From Acholoe squamosa (taxonomy: Eukaryota > Annelida > Polychaeta > Phyllodocida > Polynoidae): 64,000 bases of DNA. The notes below the pieces were generated by a model, which saw only the letters and a list, made by a program, of their open reading frames with translations, ran no database searches and had not been told where the DNA came from. The DNA is taken from NCBI GenBank assembly GCA_949317995.1, contig OX439035.1:6137227-6201226 (forward strand), written 5' to 3'. The position numbers and the translations under genes are program-made. Below, piece by piece: positions 47,875 through 56,635 of the stretch. Each line of letters begins with the position of its first letter. Within the stretch, counting starts at the first letter, position 1.

Positions 47875-50800
47875 CTAATTTCTTGAAACTGCACCACACC
47901 TAGATGTCTTTCTTAGTATGTGGTGTGCAGGCCTAGGCTTGATAGGGCCTATGCCTGTGGTTTCTCTTGTAAGGGTGATATCATTTTTGTTCCTTACAAT
48001 TTTGCTGTAGTATTTGGCCTCATGTGGAATAAGCCTGTGTGCAAATTCATTGTTTCTGACAGCCACAACCTTTTTCAGTCTGTCTATGTGCACTGGTCTG
48101 GCCACCAATAGATTGGTGTCCAAGTTTTTGAGTTTGGCACTTGTCAAACTAGGTCTATCTACTACAACATATGGTCCCATAAAAAGGGGTTGAAGTTTCT
48201 TACACTCTGTGTTGGTCAGGATTCTTGGTATGTTAAGGTACACCATGTCGGTGACCTTGATTTCCTGTGGTGTAAGTTTCTTATCATATCTATCCTTCCT
48301 TTCCTTTTGTAGCTTGGCGACCCTTTCTATAGCTTTCCTCCTAGAGGTATCTTGATTTGTTATCATGTTAGCTACATGGTCTGCTACTGTGGATATGTCT
48401 TCCTGTATTCCCAGCCCTAAGTCCATTGGGGTGGCTGGGTTTCTCCCATGGAGTAGGAAGAAAGGGGTGAATCCTGTGGTTTGGGATTCAGTGTTGTTTA
48501 ATGCAAAGGTTATGGGTTCAATAAATGAATCCCAATTGTTTTGGTGCTTTGAGCAGAATGCTCTGAGTGCTGTGCCTATGCTAGCATTGAATCTCTCTAC
48601 AAGCCCATTTGATTGTGGCCTGTATGGTGAGGAGAATTTATGTTTGATCTTGAGGTGTTTAGTTAACTTTGTGAACTTTGCACCTGTATAACATGTTCCA
48701 TTGTCTGTTTGAAGAGTGGCTGGTGTTCCATGATGACAAATTATATTCTTGTAGAACTCTGCTGCTGTTGTCTCAGCTTTTAAGTCAGTAGTAGCCCAAG
48801 CTGTTGCATATCTGGTAGCATAATCTATGCAGACTTTTATATGTTTGTTTCCCCTGGCAGTTGTGGGAAGTGGTCCCACCGCGTCTAGGTTTAGGAACTT
48901 CATTGGTGAAGTCATGTACTCTCTCACTGTCATTGGTGTTTTGTGTGAGTGTACTTGCCTTTTTGCTGTGAGGCATGTGTGGCAGGTGGAAACATATTTT
49001 GTTGTGTCTGCTAGCATAGACTTCCAATATACCCTAGGTCGGAGTGCTGACAGCATCCTACTTGAACCAAGATGGCCGCCGGTAGGTGAGTCATGGAAAT
49101 ACTGTAGTGTACTTGTTACCCATTGCTGTGGTATAACAATTTGAAGTGGTACAGTATTGGTTTTTCTCCAATTTATGGGGCATATATGGACTAATGTACC
49201 ATTTACCAAGGTGTATGTCTGGCCTTGGTTGATGATTCTATTTCCTTGTGCTTTTGGTGCAGGCAAGGTTCCATCCTCAAGATACTGTATGAGGGGCAAT
49301 AGGTCCTTGTCTTTCCTTTGTTCCAGGCCAAGGTTTGTACCTGAGATGGATGTGTCGGGAATCTGATCCAGTAGTTGATTTATATCTAGCACATGTTGTT
49401 TTATTCTGTCTCTTTCTTTTTCTTTTTCATCGACTATTGGCCTATCTTGTGCCTTTTGTTGGGGTGTGTCACTCTTGTTTTGGTGTGTAGGCTCCTTTGG
49501 AGGGCCTATTCTCGCCTTGATGGGAGTGGCAACCTTTTTCTTTAAAGGCACAATTTGCTTTTTGTCAATCTTCTTTGTCTCAGAGTTCTTTGATTTAGTA
49601 GATGCAGTGTCTTTTGTGACATTTTTCCTGGCAGGTGGGGTTTTGATAGGTTTGTTTCCTGTGACCTTTTTCTCATTTAGAATAGTTTGTGATTGTGTGG
49701 GGGGTTTTGGTGTGCCCTCCTGAATCATTTCTCTAGTCTTTGAGCGTGTGGTCATAGGACACAAATGGTTTGGTGTTTCCTCTCCCTGCATTGGTTCAAA
49801 GAATCTGACTGATTTAGAAGTTGCTTGAGTAATAGCATATATTGTGTCTTCTGGATCTTCATCATCTGAGTCAGGTGGGGTGAAGGGTGGCTCCTTAGGA
49901 GTTGCCTTCACTATCTGATTGAGTGATGAGAATTCAATAGGCTCGAAGTCATTATCTGGAAAGAGTTGTGAGTATTCTCTCTCACAGTGGCAAAACACAT
50001 AGTGTGTAGATTGCTTCAAGATACCCCTAATAGGTGTCTCTGGCCTTTCAATGGTGTTGGGTGGATCATCCCTTTTGAATGGTACTTTCTTTGTTACTTT
50101 TGCAAACTTGGTTCTACTGGCTGCTCTAACTCTCCTTGGTGGGGGTGGAGGGTTAGTCATGGGTCCAGAGTCTGGGTATTCTCTTCTAGACATAGCATCT
50201 GGTGGTGTGTTATCATCACCTTTCACGTGTTGGATGGTGAATGAAAATTGCTGTATGTCTAGAGCCCATCTGGCCCATCTATGTGTGAGTCCTGTATTGG
50301 TTAGCAGTGGGATTAGGGCTGCATGGTCTGTGTATAATTGGAAGTGTCTAGTCTCTAGATAGTGTCTGAAGTGTAATACTCCATACACTACTCCCAGTAG
50401 TTCTCTCTCTGTGGTATTGTAATTTCTCTCATGTTTTGAGAGGGTTCTACCTGCAAAGGCTTCTGGTCTGAGCACTCCTTCATTATCTCTCTGTGAGAGT
50501 ACAGCTCCTAAACTCACATTGGAAGCATCAGTTGCCAAACTGAACTCTTTCTCATAGTTTGGATATCTGAGAAGAGCATTGGTACAGAGGGCATGCTTTA
50601 ATGTTTTGAAAGCATTATCTGCCTCTTCTGTCCAGACAAATGCTTTGAGATGTGTCTGTAGATCATATAATGGTCTAGCAATTTGGGCATAACCTTTGAT
50701 AAACTTTTTGAAGTATTGGCATAGGCCTGTGAAGGATCTGACATTTTTGACTGATTTTGGTGTTGGGAAGGTTTTGATTGACTCCACCTTTGTGGGAGAT

Positions 50801-52632
50801 GGTTGCAGTCCCATGGGTGTGACTCTCATTCCCAAGAAGTCTATTCTGTCTATGAAGTATTCACATTTTGATTTCTTCAGTTTGAGTTTACCAACTCTTA
50901 GGCTGTTGAACACGTCTTCCAGGTCATGGAAGTGTTGTTCGATTGATGGTGATAATACCAATATGTCATCTAGGTATGGTAGGGCACATTTGTACTTGAG
51001 TTTGTTCAGAATTAATGTGACTAGATGGCAGAATCCCGCCGGTGCCGTCGCTAAACCCATCGGCATCCTTTCATAGACATATTTTTTGTCATTTGCTATG
51101 AATGCGGTTTTATGCTGATCCTCCTGTCTTATAGGAATTTGAAAAAATCCCTGTTGGGCATCTAGCTTACTGAATACTCTTGGTCTGAGTGACCCTATCA
51201 TGTCTAGAGTGTCATCGGCCCGGGGTGTAGATAAGGCTTGATTTATCGTGTTCTGGTTCAAATAACGAAAATCTGTGACGAGCCGATGGCCTCCCGATGA
51301 TTTTTGTACTAAAAAGGATCTGGAGGCCCAGGGGCCCTCGGCACATTCTCTCAGAATGCCCTGTTGTACTAGCCTTTCACACTCTTCCCCTATTGCGGCC
51401 TGTTTTTCTGGTGTTTGTCTATATGGTAGGAAATGACATGGTACTGCCTCAGGTTTTACATGTATTGAGTGTGTATACAGGTGTGTGGCACCAATGTCTC
51501 CATCTTTTCCTACGAATACATCATCATACTTGGTCAGCAGTGATTTTAATCTATCATGCTGATCTTTGGATGTGAGCACAGATTTTGGTGGAACATTCTC
51601 TTCCAATTCTGGCTCGAGGTCATGTGCCTCACTATGTATAGCAGCTATTTCAGAGAGTCTGATTGAGTTGGGTTCAGGGTCAGCATATGTGGACTCACAG
51701 TCTGAGTCTGTGTCACTGAATTGAGTTACATCCTCAGGCCGTATGGCTGAGATGGATTGATCAGTGTGTGGGGTTGTGTCTGACACCTGTTGAGGTTTCT
51801 CTAAATCAGATTCCTTGACTTCCTGAAATAGAGCTATGATGGCACCCTTTTTGATTTTATGTGGGCGCCTGCTGGTGTTGAGTAACACTAGGGGATGTTT
51901 GTTATTTTCCCTGGGGGTTACTGCTGCCCTTTGAACTAGATATGGGGCATTGTTATTTCTTTGGAGGTTATCTACTACTCCAGTTTTGCCTTGCAGTGAT
52001 TGAGTAGATGTGACCTTACCCAATACTGCAAGTTCAGAGAATGGAGGGATGGTAAAATCCCTCACTGCCCTAATGGGTTTGAGAATTTGTTCAGGATCAA
52101 CATTAAATTCAATTTGAGATTTTGTAGTGCTTAAGAAATCTGTGCCGAGTACAATGGGCTGTGTGAGGTTGGGTATTACAGCAAATTGGTATTGGAATCT
52201 GACACCTTGGATTCTAAAGTTCAGCATAGCTGAATGTCTAACATGACACACCGATCCATCTGCCAAGTGGATGTTGATTTTAGATTTCCTCAGTTGGATA
52301 TGGAATCTCTTTTGGAGATCCATGAGGAATGATTGTCTGACACAGGTGATAGTAGCACCTGTATCAACCAAACATTGTACATCTGAAACATCATATAGAT
52401 TTGCATTGATACAGCCATTTTGAAGAAGTACAATAGAAAGCTTGGTACTCTCACCTGTATCCTTTGATGATGAATCTGGTGGGGTGATGTGTATCACTGA
52501 TGGACGTCTCTGTCTGTTAGATGGTAGATTGGCACTAGCAATTGTCTCTGGTTGGATCTTTGTTAATCCTGATTGATTGTTTGTATTTGGGGTGTCACAG
52601 TGCACTGGCCCATCGGCACTGTGACATCCTAG
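47875..52632 (-). CDS. pol: Pol polyprotein: protease, reverse transcriptase, RNase H, integrase
   Basis: Expressed as a Gag-Pol fusion by -1 frameshifting; the coordinate starts at the first codon after the shift. The frame is open back to 52716 with no ATG before the protease motif, so independent initiation is unlikely. Numbering from 52605: aspartic protease LVDTGAT (79-85) with VLGTDF (152); RT about 385-600 with YLDD (544-547); RNase H about 690-805 (TDAS 692, TERELLGVVYG 732, YTDH 758, DAMSR 803); a 250-residue Lys/Pro/Ser-rich linker (about 810-1065); integrase HHCC zinc motif (H1171, H1178, C1208, C1211), catalytic D1241, D1301, E1337 (D-35-E spacing), and a GPY module near 1477. No chromodomain or dUTPase seen. 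All catalytic residues present. At ~1,585 residues it is longer than typical gypsy Pol, mainly through the linker. Confidence 0.96.
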   Translation of the reverse strand, partial: LGCHSADGPVHCDTPNTNNQSGLTKIQPETIASANLPSNRQRRPSVIHITPPDSSSKDTGESTKLSIVLLQNGCINANLYDVSDVQCLVDTGATITCVRQSFLMDLQKRFHIQLRKSKINIHLADGSVCHVRHSAMLNFRIQGVRFQYQFAVIPNLTQPIVLGTDFLSTTKSQIEFNVDPEQILKPIRAVRDFTIPPFSELAVLGKVTSTQSLQGKTGVVDNLQRNNNAPYLVQRAAVTPRENNKHPLVLLNTSRRPHKIKKGAIIALFQEVKESDLEKPQQVSDTTPHTDQSISAIRPEDVTQFSDTDSDCESTYADPEPNSIRLSEIAAIHSEAHDLEPELEENVPPKSVLTSKDQHDRLKSLLTKYDDVFVGKDGDIGATHLYTHSIHVKPEAVPCHFLPYRQTPEKQAAIGEECERLVQQGILRECAEGPWASRSFLVQKSSGGHRLVTDFRYLNQNTINQALSTPRADDTLDMIGSLRPRVFSKLDAQQGFFQIPIRQEDQHKTAFIANDKKYVYERMPMGLATAPAGFCHLVTLILNKLKYKCALPYLDDILVLSPSIEQHFHDLEDVFNSLRVGKLKLKKSKCEYFIDRIDFLGMRVTPMGLQPSPTKVESIKTFPTPKSVKNVRSFTGLCQYFKKFIKGYAQIARPLYDLQTHLKAFVWTEEADNAFKTLKHALCTNALLRYPNYEKEFSLATDASNVSLGAVLSQRDNEGVLRPEAFAGRTLSKHERNYNTTERELLGVVYGVLHFRHYLETRHFQLYTDHAALIPLLTNTGLTHRWARWALDIQQFSFTIQHVKGDDNTPPDAMSRREYPDSGPMTNPPPPPRRVRAASRTKFAKVTKKVPFKRDDPPNTIERPETPIRGILKQSTHYVFCHCEREYSQLFPDNDFEPIEFSSLNQIVKATPKEPPFTPPDSDDEDPEDTIYAITQATSKSVRFFEPMQGEETPNHLCPMTTRSKTREMIQEGTPKPPTQSQTILNEKKVTGNKPIKTPPARKNVTKDTASTKSKNSETKKIDKKQIVPLKKKVATPIKARIGPPKEPTHQNKSDTPQQKAQDRPIVDEKEKERDRIKQHVLDINQLLDQIPDTSISGTNLGLEQRKDKDLLPLIQYLEDGTLPAPKAQGNRIINQGQTYTLVNGTLVHICPINWRKTNTVPLQIVIPQQWVTSTLQYFHDSPTGGHLGSSRMLSALRPRVYWKSMLADTTKYVSTCHTCLTAKRQVHSHKTPMTVREYMTSPMKFLNLDAVGPLPTTARGNKHIKVCIDYATRYATAWATTDLKAETTAAEFYKNIICHHGTPATLQTDNGTCYTGAKFTKLTKHLKIKHKFSSPYRPQSNGLVERFNASIGTALRAFCSKHQNNWDSFIEPITFALNNTESQTTGFTPFFLLHGRNPATPMDLGLGIQEDISTVADHVANMITNQDTSRRKAIERVAKLQKERKDRYDKKLTPQEIKVTDMVYLNIPRILTNTECKKLQPLFMGPYVVVDRPSLTSAKLKNLDTNLLVARPVHIDRLKKVVAVRNNEFAHRLIPHEAKYYSKIVRNKNDITLTRETTGIGPIKPRPAHHILRKTSRCGAVSRN

Positions 52633-52638
52633 TTTTCC
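52593..52638 (-). promoter_or_regulatory. -1 ribosomal frameshift signal at the gag/pol junction
   Basis: Minus strand: heptamer G GAA AAC (52638-52632), then the gag stop TAG, a 5-nt spacer in total (TAGGA), then a perfect 11-bp stem TGTCACAGTGC (52626-52616) / GCACTGTGACA (52603-52593) with a 12-nt loop. Loop bases TGGG could pair with CCCA just downstream as a pseudoknot. Pol lies in the -1 frame and overlaps gag by 88 nt. The P-site part of the heptamer (GGA) is not a perfect XXX triplet; the A-site A AAC is classical. Confidence 0.75.
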
Positions 52639-54266
52639 TGGTTCTGTGGGGTGGTTGAGATGCTTGCCACCAGGAGCTTGGAGATTTGATCCATCACATG
52701 AGGTGGTATTTGGGGGTTACTTTGTTGGTTCCCCTGGTAACCTCTTGTGTCAGGTTTGTAATCCTCCTGGCGTGGGTTGGAACCCTGGTTATATTGACCA
52801 GAGTTGCTGTATTGACCGGAGTTGTTGGATCTCTGGTTGTTGTAGGCGCCATTGTTGTTGTAGGATCCACTGTTGTAGTTCCTATGTGGACTCTGGCCCC
52901 TACTGTTGGATCCTTGACTATAGGATCCAGAGTTGTTTGAACCCTGGCTGTTGTTGTAGGATCCAGAGTTGTTGTAGGATCCAGAGTTGTAGTTCCTATG
53001 TGGACTCTGGCTCCTACTGTTGGATCCTTGATTATTATAGGATCTGCCATTACTTGGGGTTCTGTCTCTCCTATCACTGTATGAAGAGTTACCATTGTTG
53101 GAGTTGGAAGAGCTGTTGTCTTTCCTACTGTTGTGACCCCCCCGGTTGTTGTTGTTGCCCCCTCTACCTCTACCTCTATTGGATTGGTAGTTGGGGTCAT
53201 AGTTATTTCCTCTGTATCTACCGGTGGGGTCTCTTGATGCAACCTTAGCTTCCTGTTGCCTTACATGGGCACTAGACATTAGGTTAACATCTTCATCTGA
53301 ACTAGTGCTGATTTCCTGGACCTTTTTCTTAGTAGGCTGTGGGTTGGTTTCTGCATCCCTTACCTTCCTAGATCTCTCTTGGGTCTCAACCTCTAGGGCT
53401 AGGTCTAGGGCTTGGTCAAAAGAGTCTATTTTCTTGTTCTCAAGCGCTATAGAGATCCAGGGCCTCATGCCTTGGGTAAATGCCTTGCTTAGGGTTTCAT
53501 CATTCTGGCGTTGGGCATTACACACTTTCCTGAGATGGCATGCATAGTCTAGAACAGGTTCATCTATCTTTTGTGCAGGGAGTGCAGTCCTTGAGATTAT
53601 ATTGTCTCGAGTAGCAAAATACTCTTTTAATTTATTCACTACATTGGTCCATGTCAACATATCAGGTGTGGCACTCTCCCTGAAGGATTCAAACCAAGCT
53701 AGTGCTTGTCCTTCGAGGTACTTGGGTAAATATGTTACCATGGTGTCACTGTCTGTCACTTTGTACTTATCCTTCAGATATTCTGGGAATTTGTGATCAA
53801 TGAATAATGCTGTTGACATGAGTGGTGATGGGTGTGAAAAGGTTTTGGGTTTTGTTACCTCATGTATCCTGATCTTTCTGTCGTCCTGCTGTTTATTGTC
53901 TATGAGCTTGGTCATGTTGGACACCATGGAGATTATGATGTCATCTTTGGATCCAGAGGCAGATGGTGTGACAACAGGTGTGATGGCAGGTGTGTGAGGT
54001 TGTGGGGTCTGGGATGATACCATCTTCATGAGATCTGCTATCTGTTGTTGTTGTCTCTCTAGGGACTTCCGCTGATCTTCCATGGCCTTCTGTTGAGCAT
54101 CTATTGCTGCATTCCTCTCTGCCAGTTGTTGGTTGAGGATCCTCTCCCTTTCCTCCTGCTGGGACTTGTTGGTCTCTAGGGCAGTAACTGCATCTTGGAT
54201 GGCCTTCTCATAGGCCCTTATCTTCTCAGCTGTCTGATTAGGTTGGGGGCCTTCATCGGTGTCCAT
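52629..54266 (-). CDS. gag: Gag structural polyprotein
   Basis: 545 residues from the first ATG of the frame (54266, context ATCATGG). The same frame stays open a further 128 codons to 54650 (Ser/Thr/Pro-rich, no ATG), ending in the leader minisatellite; non-AUG or spliced initiation could add it. Order: a charged coiled coil rich in Gln/Glu (about 13-83), a linker, a retrotransposon Gag capsid-like domain (about 157-297; includes YLPKYLEGQALAWFESF), a basic segment, then from about residue 350 an Arg/Gly, Asn, Ser and Tyr-rich disordered tail with GRGRGG and repeated QSPHRNYNSGSYNN motifs. No CCHC zinc knuckle is present; the RG-rich tail probably binds RNA instead. It ends at the frameshift signal. 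Confidence 0.9.
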   Translation of the reverse strand: MDTDEGPQPNQTAEKIRAYEKAIQDAVTALETNKSQQEERERILNQQLAERNAAIDAQQKAMEDQRKSLERQQQQIADLMKMVSSQTPQPHTPAITPVVTPSASGSKDDIIISMVSNMTKLIDNKQQDDRKIRIHEVTKPKTFSHPSPLMSTALFIDHKFPEYLKDKYKVTDSDTMVTYLPKYLEGQALAWFESFRESATPDMLTWTNVVNKLKEYFATRDNIISRTALPAQKIDEPVLDYACHLRKVCNAQRQNDETLSKAFTQGMRPWISIALENKKIDSFDQALDLALEVETQERSRKVRDAETNPQPTKKKVQEISTSSDEDVNLMSSAHVRQQEAKVASRDPTGRYRGNNYDPNYQSNRGRGRGGNNNNRGGHNSRKDNSSSNSNNGNSSYSDRRDRTPSNGRSYNNQGSNSRSQSPHRNYNSGSYNNSGSYNNSQGSNNSGSYSQGSNSRGQSPHRNYNSGSYNNNGAYNNQRSNNSGQYSNSGQYNQGSNPRQEDYKPDTRGYQGNQQSNPQIPPHVMDQISKLLVASISTTPQNQEN

Positions 54267-54640
54267 GATGGAGGGTGTGGGGGAGGTGTCTCTGGAGGAG
54301 TGGCTGTCAAAGGCTGGAGCTGGGGTGGAGGATCTAGATGAGGGTGTGGATCCACCCCCTGAGGCAGATCCTTCTTCCCCTGAGGTAGATAGCGTGAGTT
54401 GGGCGTCCTGTAGAGATCCCTGGGAAATGTTGGATCCCTGAGAACTGGTTGTTCCCTGAGTAGACAGGGTGGGTGGTGTGGGGTCTACTGAGTGTGGGTC
54501 TGTTGTATTGGAGGCTGGTTTGCCTCCTGTGGGCCTCCTAGATCTTGGTGGGAGGGAGACCTCTTCAACAGGCCCCTGACTACGTAAGGTCTTTGTGTGT
54601 TGTTCTGCCAGCTTGACTGATAAGGCCTTGATGTGTGTGG

Positions 54641-55062
54641 TGGACCTCACTGACGTGTGGGAGACCTCACTGACGTGTGGGAGACCTCACTGACGTGTGG
54701 GAGACCTCACTGACGTGTGGGAGACCTCTCTGACGTGTGGGAGACCTCACTGACGTGCGGGAGACCTCACTGACGTGCGGGAGACCTCACTGACGTTTGG
54801 GAGACCTTACTGACGTGCGGGAGACCTCACTGACGTTTTGGGAGACCTCACTGACGTTTTGGGAGACCTCACTGATATATGAGAGATCTTACTGTTGTGT
54901 GAGAGATCTCATTGATGTGTGGGAGATCTCATTGATGTGTGTGTGGGATCTCACTGATGTGTGGGAGATCTCATTGATGTGTGTGGGATCTCACTGATGT
55001 GCGGGAGATCTCATTGATGTGTGGGAGATCTCACTGGTATGTGGGAGATCTCACTGGTGACC
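54641..55062. repeat. Leader minisatellite, 20-bp unit, about 20 copies
   Basis: The plus strand reads GGGAGACCTCACTGACGTGT, nearly perfect near gag and decaying to GGGAGATCTCATTGATGTGT away from it. It lies between the primer site and gag, so it is in the 5' untranslated leader, and runs into the open extension of the gag frame. Confidence 0.95.
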
Positions 55063-55125
55063 TTGGTGGGTATGGTGTCAAGGTCAAGGTCACTGGGTGG
55101 GTGGAGTGGGTCTTACTGTGTGTAT

Positions 55126-55222
55126 GCGGTACCAGCTTTAATTTACTGTGTGCATGATTGTTCCCAGTTGCGGTACCAGCTTTAACTTACTGTGTGCATG
55201 ATTGTTTTTAGTTGTGTTACCA
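55126..55222. repeat. 45-bp tandem duplication in the leader
   Basis: GCGGTACCAGCTTTAA…CCCAGTT occurs twice, with a third partial start (GTGTTACCAGCTTTAA). Each unit carries a CACACAGTAA motif on the minus strand. Confidence 0.8.
55185..55190 (-). promoter_or_regulatory. Candidate 5' splice donor for env mRNA
   Basis: On the minus strand CACACA|GTAAGT matches the donor consensus, ~90 nt past the 5' LTR and upstream of gag, where subgenomic env messages of retroviruses are usually spliced. The acceptor (before 47050) is not resolved. Confidence 0.35.
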
Positions 55223-55269
55223 GCTTTAAATTTTATGAGCCTGTGAGATATGGGATCTTAGTAGGATGT

Positions 55270-55278
55270 TCTCCACCA
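55270..55278 (-). promoter_or_regulatory. Primer binding site, tRNA-Ala-like
   Basis: The minus strand reads TGGTGGAGA three bases after the 5' LTR end. Those nine bases are complementary to the 3' end common to animal tRNA-Ala; the match stops there. Confidence 0.6.
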
Positions 55279-55281
55279 CTT

Positions 55282-56631
55282 TGTCATACTAGTGATTGGC
55301 ATGATCAAGTTGTCATATGAGAGATATCATAAGACTAGTGGTATATAGTGTAATTATCTCAAGGCTCTTATAAATAGTGTTATTTCCAGTTGTCACTGGT
55401 TTATTCAGCTTTAGGCAACATGTAAGAAATATCAATCATACAGTAGTTAGTATGTAGGTAATTTGTACATACAGTAAACATACAGTAATTTATAAAGTAC
55501 AATGTTCAGTTCCACTCCACCTGTGAGGTATTAATAATACAGTGTCCAGCATAGTTCTAGGTGGGTTCCCACACCTAGCTCCTGACCTGCTGCTTAGAGG
55601 AATAATGTAATAATGAGTAACTTTACCCTCTGGTGGAAGTCTTGAAGAAGATAGCCTCTGGCCACTAATGGTAGGAAACCAATGCCTGTCTAGCATAGTT
55701 TCACCATAGTGCAGTGGTATAGCAGGTAGCAGGAGATGACTGGAGATGTTACCTCTAGAGCGGTTCTTGGTGATGTGTGTTCCTGGAGGTGCAGACAGGC
55801 TATTTGTAGCAAATCTTGGAAAAGCACCTCCAGACTGACTGGAGCCAGCAGCATCTGCCTAACTCTACAATTGTTTGAGGGGACCCTTTCAAGTGTCACA
55901 GGGGGACAAAGGACCCCCATGGACGCCGCTATGGCCCCCATTGTCTTGGTCGGTTCTGCATCTTTAGACCCTCATATCTCGGCCGTTTATGCGTTTATAA
56001 CCGCCATTTTGGGCATGCGCGGAGTTGAATATGCCAAGTTTATAATGCCCACTGGATAGGCGCGTAATTCGCGCCGGTTTGTCTGTGGTGCACTCGGAGC
56101 TCCTTTCAGTCTCCATGGCATAACTTCCTTAATACTGGGAGTTCCGCCTTGATCTTGGGCTCATTCTGACCGTCTAATTATGGGCTTTCCATAGAATTTT
56201 TGATATTTGACCTAGGTCGCTCAGGAGCGACGCTAGAGCGACCGGAAGGTTATGGCGTCGTGCTTATGTAACCCATTGTTCAGTCCTTAGAGTGCTCAGA
56301 CACTCATGACGGCGTCAGCGGTGCTCAGGCACCCGTGACGGCCGGTTGCATTCACTTACAAGTTATTAATTTGTGCATTGAACCATGAGGTCGCACACTG
56401 AGACCCTCATTTTTATTATATTGTGCAGTGAACCATTAGGTCGGAGCCTTTGATGTCATAAACTCTGTCTAACTGACTGTGGCTGGTGTGCAGTGGGGCA
56501 TGAACGCTCTTATACAAAGTTTGAGCGCTCTTATAGCTCTTAGAACCAACCTATGTATTAATTTCATAGATATTTCTTTGATTAATACAAAATATGTTAG
56601 AATTTATGGAACAATAAAATGGTATATCATA
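55282..56631 (-). repeat. 5' LTR of the retroelement
   Basis: Same length and ends as 40647-41996, with about four substitutions. Its poly(A) signal AATAAA is at 55400-55405. It abuts the target duplication CAAC at 56632-56635. Confidence 0.97.
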
Positions 56632-56635
56632 CAAC
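56632..56635. other. Target-site duplication CAAC (right)
   Basis: Matches 40643-40646, flush with the LTR end. Confidence 0.85.

Larger units (their letters stand above)
40647..56631 (-). mobile_element. Complete env-bearing Ty3/gypsy-type endogenous retrovirus, 15,985 bp
   Basis: On the minus strand the order is 5' LTR (55282-56631), primer site, leader with minisatellite, gag, pol, small frame, env, a 2.4-kb 3' region with an opposite-strand open frame, polypurine tract, 3' LTR (40647-41996). The two 1,350-bp LTRs differ at about four positions, and a CAAC target duplication flanks them, so insertion is recent. All long frames are intact. Pol order (protease, RT, RNase H, integrase) and the GPY/F-like integrase tail place it in Ty3/gypsy (Metaviridae). 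Its size is about twice that usual for the family. It inserted into a tandem satellite-like array. Confidence 0.97.

Noticed and set aside
47875..48450. Chromodomain at the Pol C terminus
   Set aside because: After the GPY-like module only basic, non-aromatic sequence follows; the expected aromatic cage pattern is absent.
52694..53242. 182-residue frame overlapping gag in another frame (and a 200-residue plus-strand frame at 52646-53248)
   Set aside because: They are shadows of the repetitive Asn/Ser/Gly-rich gag tail with biased composition.
54641..55062. CRISPR-like array of short repeats
   Set aside because: The 20-bp units are contiguous without spacers and lie inside a eukaryotic retroelement leader.
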